A DNA stretch of 64,000 nt from Sphingobium terrigena (lineage in GTDB: Bacteria > Pseudomonadota > Alphaproteobacteria > Sphingomonadales > Sphingomonadaceae): contig NZ_QVRA01000009.1 of the NCBI RefSeq assembly GCF_003591655.1, forward strand, positions 1 to 64,000, given 5' to 3'. Below the pieces are notes generated by a model. That model did not search any database, had not been told where the DNA came from, and saw only the letters and a program-made list of their open reading frames with translations. The position numbers and the translations under genes are program-made. This document shows, one piece after another, positions 13,465 to 22,300 of the stretch; the stretch's first letter is position 1, and each line of letters begins with the position of its first letter.

Positions 13465-16269
13465 ATGAACGCCACCCGTCGAACCAAAGCGATCCTGAGC
13501 CTGTCCAGCGCCATCGCAACGATTGCCCTGACGCCCATGGCACTGGCGCAGAGCGATGCGGGGGCTGCATCGCCCGCCACCGCCTTGCCGCAGGAAGAGC
13601 CTGCCGCCGCCGACATCGTCGTCACCGGATTTCGCGCCAGCCTGAACAGCGCGCTGAACGTCAAGCGCAACGAAACCGCTTCGATCGACGCGATCAAGGC
13701 AGAGGATATCGCCGAATTCCCCGACCTGAACCTGGCCGAATCGCTCCAGCGTATTCCCGGCGTCGCCATCAGCCGCGTGAACGGCGAAGGCCGCAACGTC
13801 ACCGTGCGCGGCCTTGGCCCGGAATATACCCGCGTGCGCATCAACGGCATGGAAGCGATCGGCACGACCGGCGGCACCGACAATTCGGGCGGCGTCAACC
13901 GTGGCCGTGGTTTCGACTTCAACATCTTCTCGTCCGACCTGTTCAGCAACCTGTCGGTGCGCAAGACCGCCACGGCCGATGTCGAAGAAGGGTCGCTGGG
14001 CGGCGTCGTGGACCTGCAAACCGCGCGACCGCTGGACTATAAGAAGCCCACCGCCGTCCTTTCCGCCGCTGCCAGCTATAACGACCTGAGCGGCAAGACG
14101 ACGCCGCGCCTGTCCGGGCTGGTCGCGACCCAGACCGATGATGGCCGCTTCGGCGTGCTGCTGTCGGTCGCCTATGAAGAGCGCAAGATTGTCGAGGAAG
14201 GCGCAAACATTACCCGCTGGACCTATGGCGGGTTCAATGGCGGCTTTGCCCCGACATCGACCCTGCCCGGCAAGACGATCGCGGAGATCAACGACGCCAA
14301 TCCAGGCACCGCGCTGTTCCATCCGCGTATTCCCGGCCTGGTCAGCTACGACATTGCACAGAAGCGCCTGGGCGCTGCGGCGTCGGTCCAGTTCAAGCCG
14401 ACCGACCGCACGACAATCTCGATCGACAGCCTCTTTTCGCGGCTGGATGGTACCCGCAAGGAAGCCCAGCTTCAGGCGATCAGCTTCAGCCGGTCCGGCA
14501 GCGGCAAGCCGCAGACGATCATCCGCGACGGCACGGTCGATGGCGACAACAACATCATCACCGGCACGTTCGACAATGTCGATATGCGATCGCAGTCCCG
14601 CTACGACGTCCTCAAGACCGAATTTTATCAGGTCAACGGATCGATCGACCAGCAGCTTGGCGACCGGGTGAAGATCAACATCATGGGCGGTCACGCCAAG
14701 TCGGAATTCAGAAACCCGATCCAGACCACGGTGACGATCGACGCGGTCAATACCGGCAATTTCCAATATGATTTCACCAGCCGTTTCCCGACCATCGCGC
14801 CGGGCGTCGATGTCGCCAATCCGGCGACCTGGAGCTTCACCAGTGGCACGTCGGAAGTCCGCATCCGGCCCCAGACTGTCGACAATGCTTTCACCACGGC
14901 CAAGGGCTTCGTCGAATGGGAAGCCAATGACATGGTGACCCTGAAAGCCGGTGCCGACTGGCGCAAGTTTGAATATGATTCGACCGAGCGTCGTCGCCTG
15001 TCGGGCGAAACGGTGGTCGCGCCGCTAACCGCTGCCGAGCTGGCAAGCATGACCACGCTGTTCGACGGGTTCGGCAAGGGGCTGAACGTCCCTGCTGGCA
15101 CACCGACCGCATGGATTGTCCCCAATCTGGCTGCCTTCATCAGTCAGGGCAATATTTACGGCAATCCCATCTACGCCACTGGCGGGGTCGAAAATGCCAC
15201 CGCGCGCGGTTCCTATGTCACCGTCACGGAAAAAGATCTCGGCATCTGGGGCATGACCCAGTTCAACCTGGCCGATGCGGGCCTGCCGATCCGCGGTGAC
15301 CTGGGCATACGCTATGTCAAGACTGACCAGCTTTCGACCGGCTATGCCAGCCGCGGTGCGGCCACGAATCTGGTGAGCGCGGATCGCACCTACAAGCGCT
15401 GGCTGCCCTCGATCAACCTGGTCGGCAACATCACGGAGGATCTGCAGGTCCGCTTCGCTGCGGCCAAGACGCTGGCCCGCGCCGGGATCGCGTCGCTGAC
15501 GCCGGGTGGCAACCTCAACGTGTCGGGCGGCAATCGCAGCTTCTCGTCCGGCAACCCCGACCTCAAGCCCACATCGTCGAAGAATCTCGACGTGTCGATC
15601 GAATGGTATCCGACGCAGGGAGCGATCTATGCGCTGGCCGCCTTCCGCAAGGATATCGGCACCTTCGTCCAGACGTTGAGCGTGGGCGTGCCCTATGCCA
15701 GCCTCGGCCTGCCCAACTCGCTGCTGGACGGCACCACCGCATCGCCCAGCGACGTGTTCATCGTCAGCCAGCCGGTCAATTCATCGGGCGGCATCCTTAA
15801 GGGCTTCGAAGTCAATATCCAGCAGCCCTTCAGCTTCCTGCCGGGCATCCTGTCCAACTTCGGCGTGCTGGCCAACTATACCTTCGTGAAGTCAGACATT
15901 GAATATCTGACCGCCGCCGATGGCAGCACGTCGGTCACCGCGCCGCTGGTCGGCCTGTCCCGGCACGCCGCCAACGCGACCCTCTATTATGAAACCAAGA
16001 AGTTCCAGATTCGCGGGTCGGTCGCCTATCGGTCCAAATATCTGACCGCGGTGCCGGGGACGGAGGGCAATGCCTATAATGGCACCAACCGCACCATCAA
16101 CGTCGATGCCCAGGCCAGCTACAACATCACCGAAAAGATGAAGCTGAGCATCGAGGCGATCAACCTGACCGACACCAAGAACGACCAGTTTGTGGATGAA
16201 ACCAATCGCCTGAACGTGCTGACCCATAGCGGTCGCCAGTTCAACTTCGGTATGCGCTACGCCTTCTAA
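13465..16269 (+). CDS. TonB-dependent receptor, carbohydrate-type
   Basis: Outer-membrane receptor of 934 residues. A signal peptide ends near MALAQ, then a TonB box-like DIVVTGFRASL (about 49-59), a plug domain with the family motif VTVRGLGPEYTRVRINGMEA, and a long beta-barrel ending in the terminal phenylalanine (MRYAF) expected for outer-membrane insertion. Length and plug sequence resemble the large receptors of sphingomonads and Caulobacter used for oligosaccharides rather than siderophore receptors. It diverges from the MFS gene and is followed by a strong terminator, so it is monocistronic. It probably imports the substrate of the sugar-acid island. Confidence 0.88.
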   Translation: MNATRRTKAILSLSSAIATIALTPMALAQSDAGAASPATALPQEEPAAADIVVTGFRASLNSALNVKRNETASIDAIKAEDIAEFPDLNLAESLQRIPGVAISRVNGEGRNVTVRGLGPEYTRVRINGMEAIGTTGGTDNSGGVNRGRGFDFNIFSSDLFSNLSVRKTATADVEEGSLGGVVDLQTARPLDYKKPTAVLSAAASYNDLSGKTTPRLSGLVATQTDDGRFGVLLSVAYEERKIVEEGANITRWTYGGFNGGFAPTSTLPGKTIAEINDANPGTALFHPRIPGLVSYDIAQKRLGAAASVQFKPTDRTTISIDSLFSRLDGTRKEAQLQAISFSRSGSGKPQTIIRDGTVDGDNNIITGTFDNVDMRSQSRYDVLKTEFYQVNGSIDQQLGDRVKINIMGGHAKSEFRNPIQTTVTIDAVNTGNFQYDFTSRFPTIAPGVDVANPATWSFTSGTSEVRIRPQTVDNAFTTAKGFVEWEANDMVTLKAGADWRKFEYDSTERRRLSGETVVAPLTAAELASMTTLFDGFGKGLNVPAGTPTAWIVPNLAAFISQGNIYGNPIYATGGVENATARGSYVTVTEKDLGIWGMTQFNLADAGLPIRGDLGIRYVKTDQLSTGYASRGAATNLVSADRTYKRWLPSINLVGNITEDLQVRFAAAKTLARAGIASLTPGGNLNVSGGNRSFSSGNPDLKPTSSKNLDVSIEWYPTQGAIYALAAFRKDIGTFVQTLSVGVPYASLGLPNSLLDGTTASPSDVFIVSQPVNSSGGILKGFEVNIQQPFSFLPGILSNFGVLANYTFVKSDIEYLTAADGSTSVTAPLVGLSRHAANATLYYETKKFQIRGSVAYRSKYLTAVPGTEGNAYNGTNRTINVDAQASYNITEKMKLSIEAINLTDTKNDQFVDETNRLNVLTHSGRQFNFGMRYAF

Positions 16270-16298
16270 CCCGCCCTTCCTGAAAGCGGAGCGCCCTG

Positions 16299-16336
16299 AT
16301 GGCCAGTTGCCCTGCACGGCAACTGGCCATTTTTTA
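16299..16336 (+). terminator. Rho-independent terminator after TonB receptor
   Basis: Perfect 13-bp stem (16299-16311 paired with 16318-16330) with a six-base loop, followed by TTTTTA. It lies 30 bases after the receptor stop at 16269. Confidence 0.9.
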
Positions 16337-16510
16337 CCGTGTTTGTCGAAATGCGTGAAAGAACGCATTTCGGTTGCGGCACCGGCCCACACCCCCACCC
16401 GACCTCCCACAGAGTGTATCCTGAATGGGAGGTCGGGTGGGGTTCAAACGAGGCACGTGACTCGTTTGAAGGCCGGTGCGGTTGCGCCAAAGGCGCATTC
16501 AGAGAAACTC

Positions 16511-18904
16511 TCAGAAGCTCTTTTTCGCGGTGATCGACCATTCGCGCGGCCGCCCGACCACACCGGTGACGACGCCGAAGCTGCCGACATTTTCCGCCTT
16601 GCCCGCATAATAATAGCTGTCGAGCAGGTTGGTGACGGCTAGGCTGAGCGACCAGTCCTTGTCCGGCCCCTGATAGGTCAGGCGCGCATTGACCAGATGG
16701 GGCGCATTGATCTGGTTGAACGGGTTGTTGATGGCGTTGTAAAAATAGTTGGAGCGCCAGGACCAGTCGATCCGCGGCGTCAATGTGCCAGACCCGCCCA
16801 GATCGGCCTCATATTGCATACCCGCCGACAGCTGCCATTTGCTGATGAAGGGAGCGATCATATCCTTGGTCACCAGCGTCGCAGGATTGGTGATCTTCTT
16901 ATAATCAAAGTCGAGATAACCGGCGGACGCATCGATCGACAGGCCGTCCGTGGGATGGAGCGAGGCTTCCAGTTCCCAGCCGAACACGCGCGCGTCGCCA
17001 GCATTGGACGGCACCGAGCAGGAGAATACCACGCTTTCCGGGCACTGGTAGCGGACGAGCTGCATATCCTTGTAATCATTGAGGAACACAGCGCCGTTGA
17101 GGCGTATCATGCGCCCCATCAGGTCCGCCTTGAACCCGGCTTCATAGGTGGTCAGCTTTTCCGGGCCGAATGTCTGCACCTGGTCGGGCGCGGACGGACG
17201 CGGATTGATGCCGCCGCCCTTGAAGCCGGTCGACACCTGCGCATAGGTCATCAACTCGTCGCTCCAACGATAATTGACCCCCAGACGATAATCGAGACGG
17301 TCGCCCTTGAACGTACCCGACAGGCCATCCAGCCCGGCGAGCAGGAAATTTGGCGTGAAGAAAGCGCCGCTCGGCACTGTGCCGTCAACATTCAGACGCG
17401 AATAATTATAGGTTTTCTTGTCGTCGGTGTAGCGCAGCCCGGCAATCACGTTGAACGCATCGCTGACATGAAATTCGGCATGGGCAAAGGCCGATGCGCT
17501 GCGGTTCTTGACCACGTCATCGACCAGGAAATCGAACAACAACGTCGGGATGGCGCTGCGGCCGGTCAGCAGATCGGTCGCTTTATAATAGAAGCCACCC
17601 ACCGTCAGATCGACCGCGTCGTTGAAATTGGCGCTCAGGCGCAATTCCTGCGTGAATTGTTCGTGACCATAGTTGAATTGCTGCAACAATATGGCGAGCG
17701 GCGAACCATCGACGTCGATCGCGCTGGTGCCATCGGCCTTGCGATAGCCGGTGATCGACTTGAGTTTCAGCATGTCCGACAAATCATAGTCGATCGTCCC
17801 GGCAATGCCCCAGCTTTTGACCGAACTGGTCGGGCTGGCGGTGAAGCCGCCCGGAGCCACCTGGGTCGGGATGCCGAACACGGTCGTATAATTGCCGCCC
17901 GTGGCATAATTGGCGTATGAGGTGTAGCTTTTCGACGCGGTGATGAAGCGGCTGTCGAACGGAATGCCTGCCGTCGGATCGCCCGGCACATAGCTGCGCA
18001 CCAGCGGATTGTTGGCGTAGAGCAATTTGGTCGCGACCGCTTCGCTATTATCCTTCGATACGTCAGCGACGATGTTGATTTCCAGCGGGGATCCGGCGGG
18101 CGCGTAACGCAGCGCGGCGCGCAGGGCCATGACGTCGATGCCGCCTTCGGTGCCGACCTGGCATCCCTTCTCATTGGTGCCGGTGGGCGCAATGCCCGAA
18201 GCGGGATTGACGCAGCCATAGTCGAGCAGCGTCATATAGCCGTCGACATTTTTCGACACGCCCGACACGCGCAGGGACAGGCTGTCGGTCAGCGGGATAT
18301 TGGCGCTGCCGCGCAGTTCCACCTTGTCATAGCTGCCATAGGTCGCCTCGATAAAGCCGCCCGCCGTCGCGTCCGGCTTCTTGCTGAACAGCTTGACCGC
18401 GCCGCCGACGCTGTTCTTGCCCGCCAGCGTCCCCTGCGGCCCGCGCAGCACCTCGACCCGCTCCAGATCGGTGAGGTCCATCACCGCGCCATAGGTGGTG
18501 CCATAATAGATATCGTCGATATAGATGCCGACCCCCGGCTCCAGCGCGAAACTGGAATCGAGCTGGCCAACGCCGCGAATGAAGGCCGCGACCGAATTGC
18601 CCTGAAGGCTGGTCGCGGGTGCCAAGGCCACATTGGGGGCGAACTGGCCAAGGTCAGTGACGCTGGTCTGGCTGCGCGCGGCGAGCGTTTCGCTCGACAC
18701 AGCCGTGATCGCGATCGGCGTGTCCTGCAAATTCTGCGCGCGGAATTGCGCGGTCACGATGATGTCGGCGGGCTGACCCGACTGATCGGCGGCCTGTGCG
18801 GGCGCAGTTGCGTCCTGCGCCAGTGCGGGCGTCGCGATCATCGCAGCGATCATCGCCAGGCTGGCGGCGCTGCTGTTAAACGCGGTTTTCCAGATATATG
18901 TCAT
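16511..18904 (-). CDS. TonB-dependent receptor of the aromatic-dimer island
   Basis: Outer-membrane receptor of about 797 residues. The start at 18904 is chosen for the GGGAGG sequence upstream and the signal peptide that follows (ending MIATPALAQ). The plug carries a TonB-box-like DIIVTAQFRAQNLQD and the LERVEVLRGPQGTLAGKNSVGG motif; the barrel ends in KKSF with terminal Phe. This class is expanded in sphingomonads for uptake of bulky aromatics. It has its own operator-like palindrome at 19104 and lies next to the dioxygenase gene in the same orientation, so it probably imports the compound degraded by the neighbouring enzymes. Substrate inferred from context. Confidence 0.88.
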   Translation of the reverse strand: MTYIWKTAFNSSAASLAMIAAMIATPALAQDATAPAQAADQSGQPADIIVTAQFRAQNLQDTPIAITAVSSETLAARSQTSVTDLGQFAPNVALAPATSLQGNSVAAFIRGVGQLDSSFALEPGVGIYIDDIYYGTTYGAVMDLTDLERVEVLRGPQGTLAGKNSVGGAVKLFSKKPDATAGGFIEATYGSYDKVELRGSANIPLTDSLSLRVSGVSKNVDGYMTLLDYGCVNPASGIAPTGTNEKGCQVGTEGGIDVMALRAALRYAPAGSPLEINIVADVSKDNSEAVATKLLYANNPLVRSYVPGDPTAGIPFDSRFITASKSYTSYANYATGGNYTTVFGIPTQVAPGGFTASPTSSVKSWGIAGTIDYDLSDMLKLKSITGYRKADGTSAIDVDGSPLAILLQQFNYGHEQFTQELRLSANFNDAVDLTVGGFYYKATDLLTGRSAIPTLLFDFLVDDVVKNRSASAFAHAEFHVSDAFNVIAGLRYTDDKKTYNYSRLNVDGTVPSGAFFTPNFLLAGLDGLSGTFKGDRLDYRLGVNYRWSDELMTYAQVSTGFKGGGINPRPSAPDQVQTFGPEKLTTYEAGFKADLMGRMIRLNGAVFLNDYKDMQLVRYQCPESVVFSCSVPSNAGDARVFGWELEASLHPTDGLSIDASAGYLDFDYKKITNPATLVTKDMIAPFISKWQLSAGMQYEADLGGSGTLTPRIDWSWRSNYFYNAINNPFNQINAPHLVNARLTYQGPDKDWSLSLAVTNLLDSYYYAGKAENVGSFGVVTGVVGRPREWSITAKKSF

Positions 18905-19103
18905 GTTTTTCCTCCCTATTGCCAGCCCGCCGGGCATGGGGAGGACGACACCGGACGACCCCTGGGGCGATACCGGTTCAGGTGACGCTTATGCGCCTGC
19001 CTTTGCTGCCATCCTCTGATCCTGCTCGTTGGACCGTTCTGCTTTGCCAGTTCTTTTTGGAGGGGGTACGATCGTTTCGAACCCAACCCTCTCCATCATT
19101 AAA

Positions 19104-19115
19104 TAACGATCGTTA
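19104..19115. promoter_or_regulatory. TAACGATCGTTA operator, TonB receptor gene
   Basis: Perfect 12-bp palindrome in the 218-base gap upstream of the receptor that starts at 18904 (minus strand), just beyond the dioxygenase stop. Read on the minus strand it is preceded by AATAG, as at the sites at 20620 and 25428. Same motif as at 29359, 39778 and 42278. The binding protein is unknown. Confidence 0.75.
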
Positions 19116-19122
19116 CTATTTG

Positions 19123-20583
19123 TCAAGCGGCGTCCGCAAGCTGCTGTGCCGACACCCAGGCACCATGAACCTGCGCCCGCATCGGCAATGGCATCGGCAC
19201 GCGGGCGATCGGCCCGGCGGCAATCGCACCTGCCTCCACCACCCAAAGTTCGGACTTGAAATCGGCCTCCCCCACCTGCCGGTCGACGACCATCAGCAAC
19301 CAGCCCTCATGCCCTTCCTGCATTGAAGGCACATGCACCGGCTCGCTGATCGCCATGCCCGGCTCCAGCCCCATCATGTCGATGCGGCCATTGCCCGGCT
19401 CGATCCGCAGCAAGGCGTTGAACGCAAATCCCACAGGCCCACCGGGCAGCGGCGGCCCGCCCTGCGGGTTCATCGACAGATACCAGGCCGCCCGATAGGG
19501 CCGCCCCTGATCCGCGTCGCGCAGGCGCGGCATGTCGCCTGGCGGGCCGACCAGCCGTTCCTCGAACGTCTCGCCTTCCTTCGACAGGTCGAAGGTCCAG
19601 CGGGTCAGCCCGCCCTGAATATCGCGCTGGTCCCGCAGAATGCCGCCAGCCTCGCGCATGAAGCCAAACGCATTGGTATCCGACAGGCACAGGTCCAGAT
19701 GGACGAAGCCATCTTCTTCAAAGGCGTTTACCAGATGGAAGGCCGACACGCCTTTGCGTCCCTTGAACCAGCGCATCTCCTCCACCTTGCCATAGCGCGG
19801 CATGATACCGACCCAGCTTTCCAGATCCTGCTGGTGCGCCCAATGCGCTCCGCCCGCCTTTAGCCGGTCGAGATCGGCGGTTGTCGGAAAGATCGGGAAG
19901 ATCGCATAATGCTCAGTGATCGCGAAATCATGGATGGTCGAGCAATAGGGCTGGTCGAACCATTGTTCGCAGATCAGTTTCCCGTCGCGATCCGCGATCG
20001 CATAGGATATTTTGGTCGAACATAGCCCGTCGGCCTCATAGCCGAAGAAGAACATTTCGCCCGTCTCCGGGTCGACGCGGGGATGGGCTGTGAAGGTCTG
20101 GGATTTGAGCGCGCCATAATAGTCCCAGCGCCCCAGCGTCTCCAGCGTATCGGGATCGACCTGATAGCCAAGGCCGTCCTCCTTGGTCATCAACAGCCGC
20201 CCGCCGTGCCAGACCGGCGTGGTATTGGCGACGGTGCGGTCGCAACCGGCGGCGCTGGCGTCGTCGGTGAAGGGGTTGCGATACCGGCCGAAAAGGGCGC
20301 GTCGCGCGTCCTTTTCCAGCCGATAGCGCTCGGTTTCGACATAGCGGATCGCATAATCCACCTTGCCATCATGGATGGCGAATTTCGCCACCATGCCGTC
20401 GCCCGACAGCACGATGTCATCGTCGAACATCGGCGGATGGGCAGGGTCCGGCACGGCGCGAAAGAAGGCGCCGTCAATCTCGGCGGGAATCGCGCCGATC
20501 ACGTCCAGATTGCGCGCGGACCATTCGATGCCCACGGGTCTGTTCAGCCCGATGAAATGGATGGTCTGGGGATAGCTTGGCAT
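19123..20583 (-). CDS. lsdA: Lignostilbene alpha,beta-dioxygenase family enzyme
   Basis: Carotenoid-cleavage-oxygenase-family iron enzyme that would split the central double bond of a 4-hydroxystilbene into two aromatic aldehydes. It has 486 residues from the ATG at 20583, like LsdA. Four iron-binding histidines are seen: in FTAHPRVD (H167), STIHDFA (H218), SAFHLVN (about 283) and near the C-terminus in QVHGAW. Tyr101 and Lys134 fall at the same positions as the Tyr and Lys reported to hold the phenol in LsdA; the third pocket residue, Phe59 in LsdA, appears to be Leu here. The carotenoid alternative is unlikely given the phenol pocket and neighbours. It has its own promoter region with a TAACATTCGTTA palindrome. 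Gene symbol by similarity. Confidence 0.87.
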   Translation of the reverse strand: MPSYPQTIHFIGLNRPVGIEWSARNLDVIGAIPAEIDGAFFRAVPDPAHPPMFDDDIVLSGDGMVAKFAIHDGKVDYAIRYVETERYRLEKDARRALFGRYRNPFTDDASAAGCDRTVANTTPVWHGGRLLMTKEDGLGYQVDPDTLETLGRWDYYGALKSQTFTAHPRVDPETGEMFFFGYEADGLCSTKISYAIADRDGKLICEQWFDQPYCSTIHDFAITEHYAIFPIFPTTADLDRLKAGGAHWAHQQDLESWVGIMPRYGKVEEMRWFKGRKGVSAFHLVNAFEEDGFVHLDLCLSDTNAFGFMREAGGILRDQRDIQGGLTRWTFDLSKEGETFEERLVGPPGDMPRLRDADQGRPYRAAWYLSMNPQGGPPLPGGPVGFAFNALLRIEPGNGRIDMMGLEPGMAISEPVHVPSMQEGHEGWLLMVVDRQVGEADFKSELWVVEAGAIAAGPIARVPMPLPMRAQVHGAWVSAQQLADAA

Positions 20584-20619
20584 CGCCCTTGGTTCCTTAT
20601 TCTCTCCTGAAACACATAC

Positions 20620-20631
20620 TAACATTCGTTA
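20620..20631. promoter_or_regulatory. TAACATTCGTTA operator, dioxygenase gene
   Basis: Variant of the TAACGATCGTTA palindrome, 36 bases upstream of the dioxygenase ATG on the minus strand. Together with the following CTATTAT it is almost identical to the inverted site at 25428, so the two are likely bound by the same protein. Confidence 0.7.
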
Positions 20632-20669
20632 CTATTATTGCAAGCATAGAATGTATGCCGGGGAAACCT

Positions 20670-22292
20670 TTATGCTGCCTGTTGCGCGTTGCGGCGTAGC
20701 GTCTTGAGAACATGATCCGCCCCCTTGTCGCCGATCATGATCGCGGTCGCATTCGTGTTGCCCGCGGGCAGCGATGGCATCACCGACGCATCGGCGATCC
20801 AAAGCCCGTCCACACCGATGACGCGCAAATCCGCGTCGACCACCGCAGCCGGATCATCGCGATACCCGATCCGCGCCGTGCCGACCGGATGATAGAGCGG
20901 GATCGACGCCATCTTCACATAGTCGCGCAATTGCGCCGCATCGGTCAGCGCCGCGCCGGGCCGCAGTTCCGATTTCACATGCGCCGCGATCGCCGACTGA
21001 CGCAGAATATCGCGCGCGATGCCGATGCCTTCGACGATCTGTTCTATGTCCAGCTCACTGTCGAGTTGACGGTGCGCGATGACCGGCGGCGCATGCGGAT
21101 CGGGCGAGCGCAGCGTGATCCGCCCGCGATGGCTGGGCCGCATCAGGCCGACCAGCGTCGAAACGCTGGGATTTTTCCGCAGCATCAACCGGCCCCGCTC
21201 GTCAAAGTCGAAGGCAAAGGCAGCAAAGCTGATCTGGAGGTTGGGCGCTGGCAAATCCGCCCGGCTTTTGACGAACGCCTGCGCATGACCGATCGCGGTG
21301 GTCAGCGCGCCCCGTTTCGCCAGCGCATAGCGCAGCACCTGCCAGGCTCCGCGCAGTCCCTGCGCATCGCTGTTGAGCGTCGCGCCATCGACTTCGTTGA
21401 CGACATGGGTGCCGACATGATCCTGCAAATTGCGGCCGACGCCGGGCAGGTCGCGCACCACTTCTATGCCCATATCCGCCAAATGATCGGCCGGACCGAT
21501 GCCCGACAGCATCAACAGGCGCGGCGTGTTCATCGCGCCTGCGGACAGCACCACGCCATGGCGCGCGCGCAGGATTTTCTCGACGCCATCCTGACGATAG
21601 ACGATCCCGACCGCGCGCTGATCCTCGATCAGCAGCCGGAGCAATTGCGCCTCCAGCAGAACCGCCGGTGCCTTGCCGCCGCGCCGTTCGTGCAGATAGC
21701 CCCGCGCCGCCGAACAGCGGGTGCCGTTGCGCTGCGACACCTGGACATAATCGACGCCCTCGGCACTTTGCCCATTCAGGTCGGTCGAGCGGGCAATGCC
21801 CGCCTGTTGGGCTGCCGCGATCCACTGGTCGGTGATCGGATAGCGCGCGCGTCCTTCCGACACGGCGATCGGGCCGCCAGTCCCGCGCCACGCATCCGCG
21901 CCACGCTCATTATCCTCCATCCGCCGGAAATAGGGCAGCACCGACGCATAGTCCCAGCCGTCCGCACCCATCGCCGCCCACTGGTCATAGTCCCAGCGAT
22001 GGCCGCGAATGAACATCATGCCGTTGAGCGCGCTCCCCCCGCCCAGCAGCTTGCCCGCTGGCCAGATGTCAGCCCGCCCGCCCAGCGTCGGGTCCGGCTC
22101 GACCTGATAACACCAGTCATAGTCCGGGTTCTGCACGATCGCGCTGGTCAGCGCAGGCACGCGCGAACGCATGTGCCGGTCGGTCTTGCCCGCTTCGATC
22201 AGGGTGACGGCCAGCCCGGCGTCGGCCAGCCGCCCGGTCATCGCAGCCCCGGCCGATCCGCCGCCCACGACGATGATGTCACTCTCTACCAT
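20670..22292 (-). CDS. GMC-family FAD alcohol oxidase/dehydrogenase
   Basis: Glucose-methanol-choline oxidoreductase of 540 residues. The N-terminal Rossmann motif VVGGGSAGAAMTGRL binds FAD, the GMC signature appears in GGGSALNGMMFIRG, and the C-terminal catalytic His lies in PLYHPVGTARIG. The ATG at 22292 is chosen because the FAD motif should begin within the first ten residues. It lies eight bases after the PQQ dehydrogenase in the same operon. Sphingomonad GMC enzymes PhcC and PhcD oxidise side-chain alcohols of a phenylcoumaran lignin dimer, so an aryl-dimer alcohol substrate is plausible here. Choline-type or simple alcohol oxidation cannot be excluded. Confidence 0.85.
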   Translation of the reverse strand: MVESDIIVVGGGSAGAAMTGRLADAGLAVTLIEAGKTDRHMRSRVPALTSAIVQNPDYDWCYQVEPDPTLGGRADIWPAGKLLGGGSALNGMMFIRGHRWDYDQWAAMGADGWDYASVLPYFRRMEDNERGADAWRGTGGPIAVSEGRARYPITDQWIAAAQQAGIARSTDLNGQSAEGVDYVQVSQRNGTRCSAARGYLHERRGGKAPAVLLEAQLLRLLIEDQRAVGIVYRQDGVEKILRARHGVVLSAGAMNTPRLLMLSGIGPADHLADMGIEVVRDLPGVGRNLQDHVGTHVVNEVDGATLNSDAQGLRGAWQVLRYALAKRGALTTAIGHAQAFVKSRADLPAPNLQISFAAFAFDFDERGRLMLRKNPSVSTLVGLMRPSHRGRITLRSPDPHAPPVIAHRQLDSELDIEQIVEGIGIARDILRQSAIAAHVKSELRPGAALTDAAQLRDYVKMASIPLYHPVGTARIGYRDDPAAVVDADLRVIGVDGLWIADASVMPSLPAGNTNATAIMIGDKGADHVLKTLRRNAQQAA

Positions 22293-22300
22293 GGATGATC

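Noticed and set aside
13411..14766. Minus-strand open frame of about 451 codons
   Set aside because: Antisense to the TonB receptor, whose signal peptide and plug are clear.
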